From Rhodococcus oxybenzonivorans (GTDB lineage Bacteria; Actinomycetota; Actinomycetes; Mycobacteriales; Mycobacteriaceae), in the NCBI RefSeq assembly GCF_003130705.1, contig NZ_CP021354.1:5394001-5458000 (forward strand): 64,000 bases of DNA, written 5' to 3'. A program made the position numbers and the translations under genes. Below are positions 18,194-27,542 of this stretch, piece by piece (the stretch's first letter is position 1; every line of letters begins with the position of its first letter). Under the pieces are notes generated by a model. That model was not told the DNA's origin, did not search any database, and saw only the letters and a list, made by a program, of their open reading frames with translations.

Positions 18194-19105
18194 ATGGAAG
18201 CACAGCTTTCACTCAAACGTCTGGAAGTCTTTCGCCTCGTCGTCGAAGAGGGCAGTGTCACTCGGGCCGCAGAAGTGCTGATGGTTGCCCAGCCAGCCGT
18301 CTCGGGGCAGTTGCGAGCTCTCGAATCATGGCTCGGCGCCAAGCTCTTCGTCCGCCGCGGTAACCGCATGCTGCTGACAGAAGCGGGGGAACGCGCGAAT
18401 CAATGGGCCAAGGAAATGCTGCTGGCCTCGGCGGCGCAAATCAGGCGCGACGTCGACGAACTCGGCTCGGGGCGCGGTGGCGCCGCGTCCATCGCATCGA
18501 GCATGGCGGTGGGCAGTTACCTTTTACCCCCGATTCTGAGCAGGTTCCAGCGTGGCCGACCCGGTGCGGACCTCACCCTGTCCAGCTCGCAACCCAACGA
18601 AGCGTTGCGCGCGGTCGAAACCGGTGAGGCGGACTTCGCCGTGGTGACCTGGGATCAGCGCCACCTACCGGACACCATGTCCTCCGAAGTCATTCGCGCC
18701 GAGCCGATCACCCTCTGCGCCGGCCCGGGTCTCGTCGCGCCCTCGACGACACTGTCCCTCGACGAGGCCTTGGCATTGCCTTTCGTCGGTGCGCCGCGCG
18801 AAGTGATCTACCAACGAAACCTGATGGAACAGCTCACCCGGCTGAGTGACATCGAACCGAATTTCGTCATCCGCTTCGGGCATGCCGAGCCGATGAAGCA
18901 GGCAGCCGCCGACAATGCCTGGGCAATTTTCGCTCCGCGTTACGTCGTCGAATCCGACCTTGTTACAGGTCGACTACAGGAGCTGACCGTTCCCGGCCTC
19001 GAACTTTCCGAGCGTATTGCGTTGCTGTGGCGGCGAGACAAGTATTTCTCCCCACTCCAGCAAGCGGCCGTCGACGAAATTCGTGCCGCACTTCGCTCCC
19101 GGTGA
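18194..19105 (+). CDS. LysR-family transcriptional regulator
   Basis: A 303-residue LysR regulator. The N-terminal winged HTH is clear: RLEVFRLVVEEGSVTRAAEV, VAQPAVSGQLRALE and GAKLFVRRGNRMLLTEAG. A periplasmic-binding-protein-like effector domain follows. The ATG has GGAG six bases upstream. It is divergent from the six-gene catabolic operon and convergent with the FMN monooxygenase gene (16 bases apart), so it is the best candidate to activate both when a pathway intermediate accumulates. Confidence 0.9.
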   Translation: MEAQLSLKRLEVFRLVVEEGSVTRAAEVLMVAQPAVSGQLRALESWLGAKLFVRRGNRMLLTEAGERANQWAKEMLLASAAQIRRDVDELGSGRGGAASIASSMAVGSYLLPPILSRFQRGRPGADLTLSSSQPNEALRAVETGEADFAVVTWDQRHLPDTMSSEVIRAEPITLCAGPGLVAPSTTLSLDEALALPFVGAPREVIYQRNLMEQLTRLSDIEPNFVIRFGHAEPMKQAAADNAWAIFAPRYVVESDLVTGRLQELTVPGLELSERIALLWRRDKYFSPLQQAAVDEIRAALRSR

Positions 19106-19121
19106 GGCCACCGAACGCACT

Positions 19122-20267
19122 TCACCACGACCAGTTGCGGTCCTGCGGTGGCGACCAGACCCCCGCTTCACGCAGATACGGCAGCACGGAGGAGAATGAT
19201 TCCAGCTCCTGCGGGCTCCACATCGGGAAGTTGATCAGCACATTCGTTGTCGCCGTGGTGCTCTTTAGGGAGACGATTTTCTCCGCAACCTGTTCGGGGG
19301 TTCCGATCAGCTGCAAGACCGATCCGGCGCCGCCGAACGCGCGGGTTGCTTCGTCCTCCCCCATCTTCTCGTACATCGACCGGGAGGATTCGATCGATCC
19401 GAGCACATCGGCGGCGATCTCCTTGGTGGCCTCGACGTTGAGAGACTGCAACAGTCGCGCATATTCCTCCTCGGCCTCGCCCTCGTTGGGGCGCACGATA
19501 GCCATCGAGAACGGGCACGTTCCCACCACTCGTTTACTCTTTTCGGTCAGCGCAGCCAATCGACGATCGACTTCACGCACCTTCTCCTCGGTGTTGGCCA
19601 ACGTCACCAACTGATCGCAGAACCGTGCCGCGAACTCGGCGCCTGCCGGGGATGCACCCGCGCTGACCAGCAAGGGGTGCGGGTCCTGCACGGGCCGAGG
19701 AGTCTTGATCCGTCCGGTCACCCGGTAGTACTTCCCGTCGACGTCTATAGGTTCCTGCTCGGTCCACAATCTCTTGACGATGTCGACGAATTCAGCAGCC
19801 ATGACGTAACGCTCGTCGTGGTCGATGAACGGCTCACCGAACAGTGCCGCCTCGTCGGCACTGAATCCCGTCACCACGTTCCAGCCCCACCGTCCGTCGC
19901 TGAACGCATCGAGCGTGGCGCCCATCCGGGCGACGTGGGCGGGCTTGTGGTGGGTGGTGTGGAACGTCGAAATCACGCCGATGTGCTCTGTCGTGGCCAG
20001 CAGTGCCATGGCCAGTAGTGGCGCATGGAATGCCGGCGACTGGTGCCCGAACTCCTCGGCGACCCGCTGGTGCCCGGACCAGTTGTCGGCGATGAACACG
20101 GAATCGAAGCCAACTCGTTCGGCTGCCTGCGCGAGGGCGACCAGGTTCGCTTTCGTCATCGCCGGTGTTCGCCGAGCAGCTTCGTCCGAGTACAGGAAAT
20201 TAGTCTTCCCGCTGGGAAAGAAGTACCCGAGGCTCAGCTGCGATGGGTCTTCGGTTCTCGGCTTCAT
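19122..20267 (-). CDS. LLM-class FMN-dependent monooxygenase (NtaA/SnaA/RutA type)
   Basis: A 381-residue luciferase-like TIM-barrel monooxygenase. Family marks are VGFDSVFIADNW, VARMGATLDAFSDGRWGWNV, VTGFSADEAALFG and YYRVTGRIKTPRP. This subgroup (NtaA, SnaA, DszA, SfnG, RutA) uses free FMNH2 from a separate reductase to oxygenate N-heterocycles, amines or organosulfur compounds. A longer frame opens at 20327; the ATG at 20267 has GAGGACC upstream. The reductase and ribBA are encoded in the neighbouring operon, giving a complete two-component system. Confidence 0.9.
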   Translation of the reverse strand: MKPRTEDPSQLSLGYFFPSGKTNFLYSDEAARRTPAMTKANLVALAQAAERVGFDSVFIADNWSGHQRVAEEFGHQSPAFHAPLLAMALLATTEHIGVISTFHTTHHKPAHVARMGATLDAFSDGRWGWNVVTGFSADEAALFGEPFIDHDERYVMAAEFVDIVKRLWTEQEPIDVDGKYYRVTGRIKTPRPVQDPHPLLVSAGASPAGAEFAARFCDQLVTLANTEEKVREVDRRLAALTEKSKRVVGTCPFSMAIVRPNEGEAEEEYARLLQSLNVEATKEIAADVLGSIESSRSMYEKMGEDEATRAFGGAGSVLQLIGTPEQVAEKIVSLKSTTATTNVLINFPMWSPQELESFSSVLPYLREAGVWSPPQDRNWSW

Positions 20268-20410
20268 GGGGTCCTCTTCGAGAGTGCTGCACGGAACTCC
20301 CCGCACAGAGATTGGCAGTGATAGCAATCACACTATCGCTCCGTCGCCATAAGGCAAAGACAATGTTCCTGATGTGCGCATAAGCGAGCGGTTATTTAAG
20401 GCGTTGCCGC

Positions 20411-20434
20411 GGAATAAGGAGAGACTTATGTTCC
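20411..20434. promoter_or_regulatory. Imperfect inverted repeat in the LLM/P450 divergent region
   Basis: GGAATAAG at 20411-20418 is mirrored by CTTATGTTCC at 20425-20434 with a two-base bulge. It sits in an AT-rich promoter stretch between the monooxygenase and P450 genes. Possible operator. Confidence 0.3.
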
Positions 20435-20513
20435 TATCTCCAATTCGGTAATTGTTTATATAACGGTGCCCTCTTACTGTGACGTGAAGCACTGATTTCG
20501 AGGAGGGGTCGTC

Positions 20514-21725
20514 ATTACAACAAACACCACCGAAGGCGAGCAGATGGCCTCGACGATCGAAGGATTCGATCACCTGAGCCCGAGCTGGAATGACTCGACG
20601 CTCTGGGACGCGTACGAGCGCATGTTGTCGGCCGGCCCTGCGATCTACTCGCCACTCCACGGCGGATACTGGATCATCAGTCGCTATTCGGACGTCAAGG
20701 CGGCGCTTCGCGATCATGAGACCTTCTCCTCGGCCTCCGGACACCGGATCCCGATGGTGGACGGCATGTCATCGATACCGATCGACTATGACCCCCCGCT
20801 ACACTCCCATTACCGGTCGTTGCTGACGCGGGCGTTGACTCCCGACTCGATACGGGATTTACAGCCGTGGCTCACCTCGATGATCTCCGAGGTGCTCGCC
20901 TCGTTCCACCAGTCCGGTGGAGGCGACGCGGTGGCCGACGTTGCGCTGTCGATTCCGCTACGCGTGCTCACCAAGATCGTCGGTTTCTCCCCTGCGACCG
21001 TGGCACGCTTTCGTGAACTGACCGAGGATATTTGGAGGCACGGGACGGCCGAATCCCAGCTTCGAGGCCGCGCAGCGCTTGTCGAGGCCGTCGACCGCGA
21101 CATCGACGAGCACCGCGCCCGTCGGCCCGACGACTACCTCACCTGGCTACTCGATGCCGAAGTCGACGGACGCCCGATCGACATCGGAGAAATACACTCG
21201 GTGCTGTTGACTCTTGCCGTCGCCGGCCATGAGACGACGTTGAATTCGGTGGGCACACTGCTGTATTTGCTGGCTTCGAATTCATCGTTGCAGGAGCGCC
21301 TTCGCACGGACCCCGGTGTGGCGCCACTGTACGTCGAGGAGATGTTGCGACTCCGCACTCCTGCACAGATGTTTGCTCGCCGCACCACTCGTGAGGTCGA
21401 TGTCGGCGGTATCACCATCCCGGAAGGCTCATGGGTGCTGCTTCTCAATGCCGCAGCCAATCGTGATTTCCGGCAATTCGAGCACCCGAACGAGTTCGAT
21501 ATCCACCGTTCCGCAAGAGGCCACTTGGCGTTCGGGTGGGGCATTCATCAATGTGTCGGATCTGCACTTGCCCGATCCGAACTGCGCATCCTCCTCGAAA
21601 CCCTCTGCCAGTATCCGCCGATCACGCTGGCGGCCGACCCCACCTTCACGGCCATCGAGGCCGGGACACATTTCGGATTACGAAAGCTCCCGCTGTCTTT
21701 CGCCGACTCTGCACCCAGGAGCTGA
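20514..21725 (+). CDS. Cytochrome P450 (class I, with own ferredoxin and reductase)
   Basis: A soluble bacterial P450. From the ATG at 20544 it has 393 residues. The I-helix oxygen motif is AGHETT, the ExxR is EEMLR, and the haem loop is FGWGIHQCVGSALAR with C337. It should hydroxylate or dealkylate a small substrate using electrons from the ferredoxin and reductase directly downstream. The start is uncertain. GAGGAGGGG at 20500-20508 is ideally placed for the in-frame ATT at 20514, whereas the ATG at 20544 has only AAGG. I give the longer form and treat the 20544 start as equally possible. Confidence 0.85.
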   Translation: MTTNTTEGEQMASTIEGFDHLSPSWNDSTLWDAYERMLSAGPAIYSPLHGGYWIISRYSDVKAALRDHETFSSASGHRIPMVDGMSSIPIDYDPPLHSHYRSLLTRALTPDSIRDLQPWLTSMISEVLASFHQSGGGDAVADVALSIPLRVLTKIVGFSPATVARFRELTEDIWRHGTAESQLRGRAALVEAVDRDIDEHRARRPDDYLTWLLDAEVDGRPIDIGEIHSVLLTLAVAGHETTLNSVGTLLYLLASNSSLQERLRTDPGVAPLYVEEMLRLRTPAQMFARRTTREVDVGGITIPEGSWVLLLNAAANRDFRQFEHPNEFDIHRSARGHLAFGWGIHQCVGSALARSELRILLETLCQYPPITLAADPTFTAIEAGTHFGLRKLPLSFADSAPRS

Positions 21726-21731
21726 AACACA

Positions 21732-21935
21732 ATGACACCGCGCATCCACATCGACACTGCGGCCTGCAATGGTTACGGGAACTGCTTGGTCGCCGCACCC
21801 GATGTCTTCGACCTCGACCCCGCCACGAACATCGCCTTCACCCGGCCCGGCCACCCCACGGACGCAGACCAAAACACCCTTCGGGAAGCCGAAGCCGACT
21901 GCCCCGTGCGCGCGATCCGGATCTCCGAGTCCTGA
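21732..21935 (+). CDS. [3Fe-4S] ferredoxin of the P450 system
   Basis: A 67-residue ferredoxin with C12-x5-C18 (CNGYGNC) and C57 in DCPVRAI. This three-cysteine pattern, with the second cluster cysteine missing, is typical of [3Fe-4S] ferredoxins that serve actinobacterial P450s. It shuttles electrons from the reductase to the P450. The ribosome site GGAG overlaps the end of the P450 gene, and the reductase starts three bases after its stop. Confidence 0.93.
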   Translation: MTPRIHIDTAACNGYGNCLVAAPDVFDLDPATNIAFTRPGHPTDADQNTLREAEADCPVRAIRISES

Positions 21936-21937
21936 CC

Positions 21938-23137
21938 ATGCACGCCGCAGCCACCACCGTCATCGTCGGTGCCTCCGTTGCCGGAGTTCGAGCGGCGGCG
22001 GCGTTACGACACAACGACCCTCACCACCGCATCATCCTCGTCGACGGTGAAAACGAAGAGCCATATGACAAGCCGCCACTGTCGAAGGCAGTGTTGTCGC
22101 ACACCGACCTCCCGTCACCCCATCTGACCGACCACATCGGACAGAACATCGACTACCGCAAGGGAACACCAGCCGTCGCCGTGGACACCGCGGCGTCGAC
22201 ACTGTCCCTCGGTGACGGGAGCGTCATCCGCTACGACAACGCCATCCTCGCCACCGGCTCCGCACCACGCCATCTGTCCGTACTCGACGGCATACCCGGT
22301 GTGCACTATCTGCGAACCTTCGCCGACGCAGCTGCGCTCCGCAACACCCTGCTTCACCGTCCTCGCGTCATCGTCGTCGGTGGCGGTTTCATCGGCGCCG
22401 AAGTCGCCTCCAGTGCGCGCGAGCGTGGCCTCGACGTCATCATCATCGAAGCCGGACCGCGGATGGCTGCCCGGGTGCTGCCGGAACCGGTGTCCCACGC
22501 GCTTGCATCACTACACGTACGACACGGGGTGACCGTCCGATGCGGAACCACCGTGCTCGGCGCGACGTATGATCCCGGTCGACGTGAACTCGAGTTGGCG
22601 CTCGCCGACGGTGACACCATCGTCGGCGACGTAGTGGTGGTGGGGATCGGGACCACGCCCTGCACCGACTGGGCAGCCGATTCCGTTCTCCCCATTCGGA
22701 ACGGCTTCGCGTGCGGCCCGGACCTACGGGTTAACGGCACATCGAACGTCTACGCCATCGGTGACGTCGCGCGCTGGTTCAACCCCCGTTACGGCGACGA
22801 GATGCGGGTGGAGCATTGGACCAACGCCCGCGAGCACGCCGCCGTCGCCGCGCACAACATCGTGCATCCGCACGCGCCACGCCACGCGTCGACGGTGCCG
22901 TTCGTCTGGTCCGATCAGCACGGCACCCGAATTCAGCACGTTGGCGACCCAGACCTGACCGCCGTGGACATCGACGCAGTCGAGCTTTCCCACTCCACTC
23001 GTGTGTTCACCTACTCGCGCGGCGGAACCACAGTGGGAGCCACCGGCTTCAATGCACAAGGCGCCCTGGCGAAGATTCGCAAACAACTTGTCGACCAGCG
23101 CGCACCTTCCCTGGACCGCGCCAACACCCACCACTGA
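21938..23137 (+). CDS. NAD(P)H:ferredoxin reductase
   Basis: A 399-residue FAD-dependent reductase of the putidaredoxin-reductase type. It has an N-terminal FAD motif, VIVGASVAGVRAA, then EEPYDKPPLSK, a second Rossmann motif VVGGGFIGAEVASSARERG for NAD(P)H, and the FAD-contacting VYAIGDVARWFN. It reduces the adjacent ferredoxin. The frame stays open far upstream to 21536, but the ATG at 21938, three bases after the ferredoxin stop, is the natural start. Confidence 0.93.
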   Translation: MHAAATTVIVGASVAGVRAAAALRHNDPHHRIILVDGENEEPYDKPPLSKAVLSHTDLPSPHLTDHIGQNIDYRKGTPAVAVDTAASTLSLGDGSVIRYDNAILATGSAPRHLSVLDGIPGVHYLRTFADAAALRNTLLHRPRVIVVGGGFIGAEVASSARERGLDVIIIEAGPRMAARVLPEPVSHALASLHVRHGVTVRCGTTVLGATYDPGRRELELALADGDTIVGDVVVVGIGTTPCTDWAADSVLPIRNGFACGPDLRVNGTSNVYAIGDVARWFNPRYGDEMRVEHWTNAREHAAVAAHNIVHPHAPRHASTVPFVWSDQHGTRIQHVGDPDLTAVDIDAVELSHSTRVFTYSRGGTTVGATGFNAQGALAKIRKQLVDQRAPSLDRANTHH

Positions 23138-23150
23138 ACGAGGACGTGCC

Positions 23151-24521
23151 ATGACTGCACCGCCCACCGATCGTCCTGACCCGAACACGACTCAGGTGCC
23201 CGGACACTCTACCGAGGCGCCTGTCAGTGCGCTGCGGCGACGGCGCAGCCTGATCGGCGTCACACTCGGGAACGGTCTCGAGGTATTCGACTGGACCTGC
23301 TATGCCGTGTTCGCGCCCTTCTTCGCCAAGGCATTGTTCAACCCAGAGGACGCCACCTCGGCGTTGCTGTCCACCCTGGTGGTATTCGGCGTCGGATTCG
23401 CGATCCGCCCCTTCGGTGGACTCCTTTTCGGTTGGCTGGCTGATCGATTCGGCCGCAAGCACTCACTGCTCGTAGCCATTGCTTGTGCCTCGACCGGGAT
23501 GCTTCTCATCGGTCTGACCCCGACCTACGCCTCCGTCGGTGTGCTCTCCGGCGCAATCCTTCTCGCCGCTCGACTGCTGCAGGGCCTCGCACACACCGGG
23601 GAAGTCGCCGCTGCCTACACCTACATCGCCGAAGAAGCGCCTCCCGCCCGGCGAGGCCTCTGGTCCTCCTCGATTTACGTATCCGGTTTCCTCGCGATCA
23701 TGGCCGCCACCATCATGGGCGCCCTTCTGACCACCGCACTCAGCGACCACCAGATGGCCACGTGGGGTTGGCGCCTGCCCTTCCTCATCGGCGCCGCCCT
23801 CGGCCTGATCACCCTCTATCTCCGCCGCGGCATGGACGAGACCCACGCCTTCACATCTGCTGCGAAGGCTGTCTCGTCACCCTCTGTCTTTGCGAATCTG
23901 TGGACCTACCGCGCCGCCGGCACACGCGTGTTCCTCCTCATGGCGTCGGTCACCGCGATGTTCTACGCCTGGGCAGTGAGCGGACCGACCTGGGCAATCT
24001 CCGTCGCCCACATCGACCCGACCGCAGCGTTGTGGGCCGGCGTGATCGCGCTCGGAGTCAGTGCGTCAGTCCTGCCGCTGCTCGGTTCCCTGTCGGACCG
24101 TATCGGTCGACGCCGAAGTTTCTACATCTACGGAATCGGCGTCGCTGTCACTGCATTCCCCCTCGACCACCTCGCCCGACAAGGCGCATGGCAATTCGCT
24201 CTCGCCATGACGATCGCACTCGTGCTGTTCGCCTTCGTCGCCTCGATCCTGCCCGCGGTCCTGTCCGAACTGTTCCCCACCGGTGTACGCGCCTCAGGCA
24301 TCGCCATGCCCTATGCGCTCTCCGCCGTCGTGTTCGGCGGCACCGCCCCTTATTTGCAGCAATGGACCGCACAGCACAACGTTGCCTTCTTGTTCGTCGG
24401 CTACCTCGCGTCGGCCGCTCTCCTCGGCGCCCTCGTCATGCGGTTCACCCCCGAGACCGCCGGCATATCGCTCGAACCCACCACACCCGACACCACCGAT
24501 CAGACCCAGGAGAAGAAATGA
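23151..24521 (+). CDS. MFS transporter, metabolite:H+ symporter type
   Basis: A 456-residue major facilitator protein. The loop 2-3 signature reads IRPFGGLLFGWLADRFGRKH, and HTGEVAAAYTYIAEEAP matches the fifth-helix region of metabolite:proton symporters. It probably imports the acid or aromatic substrate of this operon. AGGACG precedes the ATG at 23151; the longer open frame from 23001 lies inside the reductase gene. It overlaps the cupin gene by four bases, so uptake and ring-cleavage-like enzyme are coupled. It is related to the transporter at 1510-2853. Confidence 0.9.
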   Translation: MTAPPTDRPDPNTTQVPGHSTEAPVSALRRRRSLIGVTLGNGLEVFDWTCYAVFAPFFAKALFNPEDATSALLSTLVVFGVGFAIRPFGGLLFGWLADRFGRKHSLLVAIACASTGMLLIGLTPTYASVGVLSGAILLAARLLQGLAHTGEVAAAYTYIAEEAPPARRGLWSSSIYVSGFLAIMAATIMGALLTTALSDHQMATWGWRLPFLIGAALGLITLYLRRGMDETHAFTSAAKAVSSPSVFANLWTYRAAGTRVFLLMASVTAMFYAWAVSGPTWAISVAHIDPTAALWAGVIALGVSASVLPLLGSLSDRIGRRRSFYIYGIGVAVTAFPLDHLARQGAWQFALAMTIALVLFAFVASILPAVLSELFPTGVRASGIAMPYALSAVVFGGTAPYLQQWTAQHNVAFLFVGYLASAALLGALVMRFTPETAGISLEPTTPDTTDQTQEKK

Positions 24522-25618
24522 GCCCGCACGCCCACCTGCTCGACAGTCGCCAGGCACCCAGATACCAACGGGAACAGTGGTCTCCGCTGATGATCAGCGC
24601 CACCGAGATCGACACCGCCTTCGCCGCACTCGAGGCAGGCGAACCCGATGACCGCGGCCGCCGCGAAATGCTGATCGTGCATCCGCAGGCCCCGAAAGGC
24701 GCCCGTGGCCTTGCCCCCGCTACACAGGTCAGCCTCGGTGTGCTCCTGCCCGGAGAATCCACCGTCCCTGTCCGCGCCAATACCACCGGTCTGACGATGT
24801 GCCTGGCGGGCAGCGGCACGGTTCACATCGGAGCCCGCACGATGCACGTGGTCCAGCAAGACGTGTGGACCAAGCCGTCGATGAATCTCGAGGCGTTGAC
24901 CAACAATGGCACAACCGCCTTCCGGTATCTGCGTTACACCAATGCCGCCCTGCTGGAATCGATTTCTGCTTACTACGAAGACTTCGGCAGCGCGGTCGAC
25001 ACTCATGACCACGAAGCCGTTCCTGCATCGGGGCGCCGCGCGAAAGACCTGGCACCCGCCATCGCACTAGGCGATGACGGCAGCCAACTTCTCCCCTACG
25101 AACACATCATCGACCCGGACCCGATCACGGACTCACCCCTCCTCTTCGCCTGGTCGGAGGTCAGCCAACACCTCAGCGGGGTCCTCGGCCTCGAGACCGG
25201 ATACACGGGTCGGCCACTGTATTGCCTCTACAACCCGGCGACCGGACGCCTCAACGGCACCACACCGTCATTCTTCGCCACCATCACCGCGATCGGCGGC
25301 GACTTCGCCGGCGGAACCCACCGGCACATGAGCTCCGCCATCAACTACCACTTCGCCGGCAGCGGATACAGCATCGTCGAAGGCCAGCGCTTCGACTGGG
25401 CCGCAGGCGACCTGATGCTGTCCGCACCCGGATGGGCGGCGCATGCACACACCATCAGCGGGGAAGGAGCCCGCATCCTCACCGTTCAAGACCATCCCTT
25501 ACACGCCTCGACGGGATCGCTCGTCTGGCAAGAAGACATCGACAACGGCGAAGTCTTGGCACTCGGAACACAAACCGGCTTCGAGACCAACCTCGCCGAG
25601 TACGCCACACAGCAATAG
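24518..25618 (+). CDS. Double-cupin dioxygenase-like protein (gentisate dioxygenase relatives)
   Basis: A 366-residue bicupin resembling gentisate/salicylate 1,2-dioxygenases in length and domain order. The C-terminal cupin carries a plausible metal site: H268 and H270 in GGTHRHMSSAINYHF, and H309/H311 in PGWAAHAH. The N-terminal cupin, which binds iron in classical gentisate dioxygenases, has lost the HxH: the strand reads LLPGESTVPVRANTTGLTMC. It may therefore be a ring-cleaving enzyme using the second site or a different cupin activity. It starts inside the MFS stop (ATGA overlap). Confidence 0.8.
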   Translation: MSPHAHLLDSRQAPRYQREQWSPLMISATEIDTAFAALEAGEPDDRGRREMLIVHPQAPKGARGLAPATQVSLGVLLPGESTVPVRANTTGLTMCLAGSGTVHIGARTMHVVQQDVWTKPSMNLEALTNNGTTAFRYLRYTNAALLESISAYYEDFGSAVDTHDHEAVPASGRRAKDLAPAIALGDDGSQLLPYEHIIDPDPITDSPLLFAWSEVSQHLSGVLGLETGYTGRPLYCLYNPATGRLNGTTPSFFATITAIGGDFAGGTHRHMSSAINYHFAGSGYSIVEGQRFDWAAGDLMLSAPGWAAHAHTISGEGARILTVQDHPLHASTGSLVWQEDIDNGEVLALGTQTGFETNLAEYATQQ

Positions 25619-25736
25619 GCCCGAGTTCGCAGCACCGCAAAAGTCATTCCGACGCGACCCGCTCGCAGTAGCCGCGCAAGGCCTTCGACTTCGTGGTCGT
25701 CGATCCCCGTGGACGCCTCACAGATTGAACATCCGT

Positions 25737-26030
25737 ATGAGCAGTAGACATCAACACAAGGGCAGAAGTGGCAGAGGTTCGAAGGCTGCCGCTCGCCCTT
25801 GCGAGGATCAACTGATCCTCGAACTCGCCATCGAATGGTTGCCGTTCAACGGACCCTCGTCAGAGGACATCTGGGTTCGATTCGGCATGGATGGAACACA
25901 GTTCTGGGAGCGCATCTCGAGTTTGCTCGGCTACCGGCGATGGGCATGGTTGCTCGATGCACCCACAGTTCGCGCTCTGTCAGAGCGAGCCACAACAGCG
26001 CTGCGCGCCCCGCGAGAACACATTCGGTAG
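25737..26030 (+). CDS. Small HTH-like conserved protein
   Basis: A 97-residue protein. Its core, from ILELAIEWLPFNGPSSEDIW to MDGTQFWERISSLL, resembles the short helical DUF3263-type proteins of actinobacteria, which look like simple HTH modules. The N-terminus is basic and the C-terminus helical. No good ribosome site is visible before the ATG, so the start is tentative. It lies between the cupin gene and the FAD oxidoreductase; any regulatory role for this island is inference. Confidence 0.5.
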   Translation: MSSRHQHKGRSGRGSKAAARPCEDQLILELAIEWLPFNGPSSEDIWVRFGMDGTQFWERISSLLGYRRWAWLLDAPTVRALSERATTALRAPREHIR

Positions 26031-26082
26031 GCCGAGATGGTCAGGTGATACCGCACAACTCGATTCAGGAGAAATATCAGTC

Positions 26083-27491
26083 ATGACCGACAACGAGACC
26101 ATCACGGGCACTGCCCGATTCGACGGTACCCTATTCGCGCACGGAGACGAGGGTTACGAGAATGCTCGAATCGGCAGGGTGTTCCACAGTCGATATCCCG
26201 ACCGATTTCCCCAGCAGTTCTGATGGCCGAGACCGAGAACGACATCGTCGAAGGCGTTCGGTTGGCGAAGGAACGTGGCTGGAAGGTCGGAATACGATCC
26301 GGCGGCCACAGCTTTCCGGTGTGGGGTGTGCGCGACGACGCCCTTTTGATCGACTTGGGGGGCTTCAAGGAGATGTCTCTCGACGAGGACACCGGAATCG
26401 CCAGCGTGACCCCGTCCGTCCAGGGCGGCAGCGAGCTCGGCGTTTACCTAGAGCAGTTCGGACGGTTCTTCCCCGGTGGGCCGTGCCCGACGGTCGGCAT
26501 CGGCGGCTTCCTGCTTCAGGGCGGCATGGGGTGGAATCATCGCGGCTGGGGCTGGGCATCGGAGCAAGTCATCGCCATCGATGTCGTAACGGCCGACGGC
26601 AACCTCGTTCGCGCAGATGCGCATCAGAACTCGGACCTCTTCTGGGCGGCTCGGGGCGCGGGCCCCGGTTTCTGCGGGGTGATCACGCGGTTCCACCTTC
26701 GGACCCGGCCGCTACCCAAGGCTCTCACCGGGACGATGCAGATCTATCCCGTCGAGAGATATGCCGAGATTCTCGAGTGGCTGTCCGAAGCTCAGAAGAA
26801 CATCTCACCCAGCGTCCACCTGGTCGCGGTCTCGATGAATCCACAGTTCGACATTCCTGGCCATACGGGCGGCTATGTCTTCGCGGTGTGGGGACTCGCA
26901 TTCTGCGACACCCGCGAAGAGGCGGAGGAGGCCCTGGATCCCCTAGGGAATGCGCCCTACTGCGAGCACGCACTTATAACGAACAATGCCCTACCCACGA
27001 CAATGAAAGCCGAATACGAGTTCGTCGATGTCACCCATCCCCCGGGCTTCCGATATCGGGTCGAGTCGGCGTGGGTCGAAGGCCCGTACAACGAAATTGC
27101 CTCGGCAGCAAAGACACTGATAACCGACCGGCCCAGTAACGAGCCCGGGCACACCTTTTTCCAGTACACCCTTCCCCACGAAGGTCCCGACCAGGCCATG
27201 TCGTTGATCACCGAAGTGATGGTCGGGGTGTACATCATCTACAGCGACGAGGCGGACGACGAGAAATACCGTCAGTGGTCGCTGGGTGCGATGAAGCATT
27301 TGGAGCCCTACACGAAAGGGCAATACTGGGGCGACTCCGACCAGCAACACCGCAGGGTGAAATGCCTGACCGATGACGCGTGGGAACGCCTGAAGGTGAT
27401 CCGCGCCGAACGGGATCCGGAAGGCGTCTTCGTTGACTACCTTGCCGGGGCCGGCGGCTTCGAGAACGTCAACGAATGGGAGATCGCCTGA
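26083..27491 (+). pseudogene. FAD-linked (berberine-bridge type) oxidoreductase, frameshifted
   Basis: The gene encodes an FAD-binding PCMH/BBE-type oxidase but is split into two frames. The first frame (ATG 26083, AGGAG upstream) gives about 43 residues ending ARIGRVFHSRYPDRFP and then hits TGA at 26221-26223. The second frame (ATG 26223) continues at once with AETENDIVEGVRLA, RSGGHS (likely flavin-attachment His), WGVRDDALLIDLGG, and the C-terminal substrate and berberine-bridge segments to 27491. One extra base in the C-run near 26208 would restore a single frame. Either it is inactivated, or the TGATG overlap allows restart, or the base is a sequencing error. Confidence 0.75.
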
Positions 27492-27542
27492 GGGCGCACA
27501 TCAGGCTGACACCACGAACACCCCTCCTGAAAGGCATGATTG

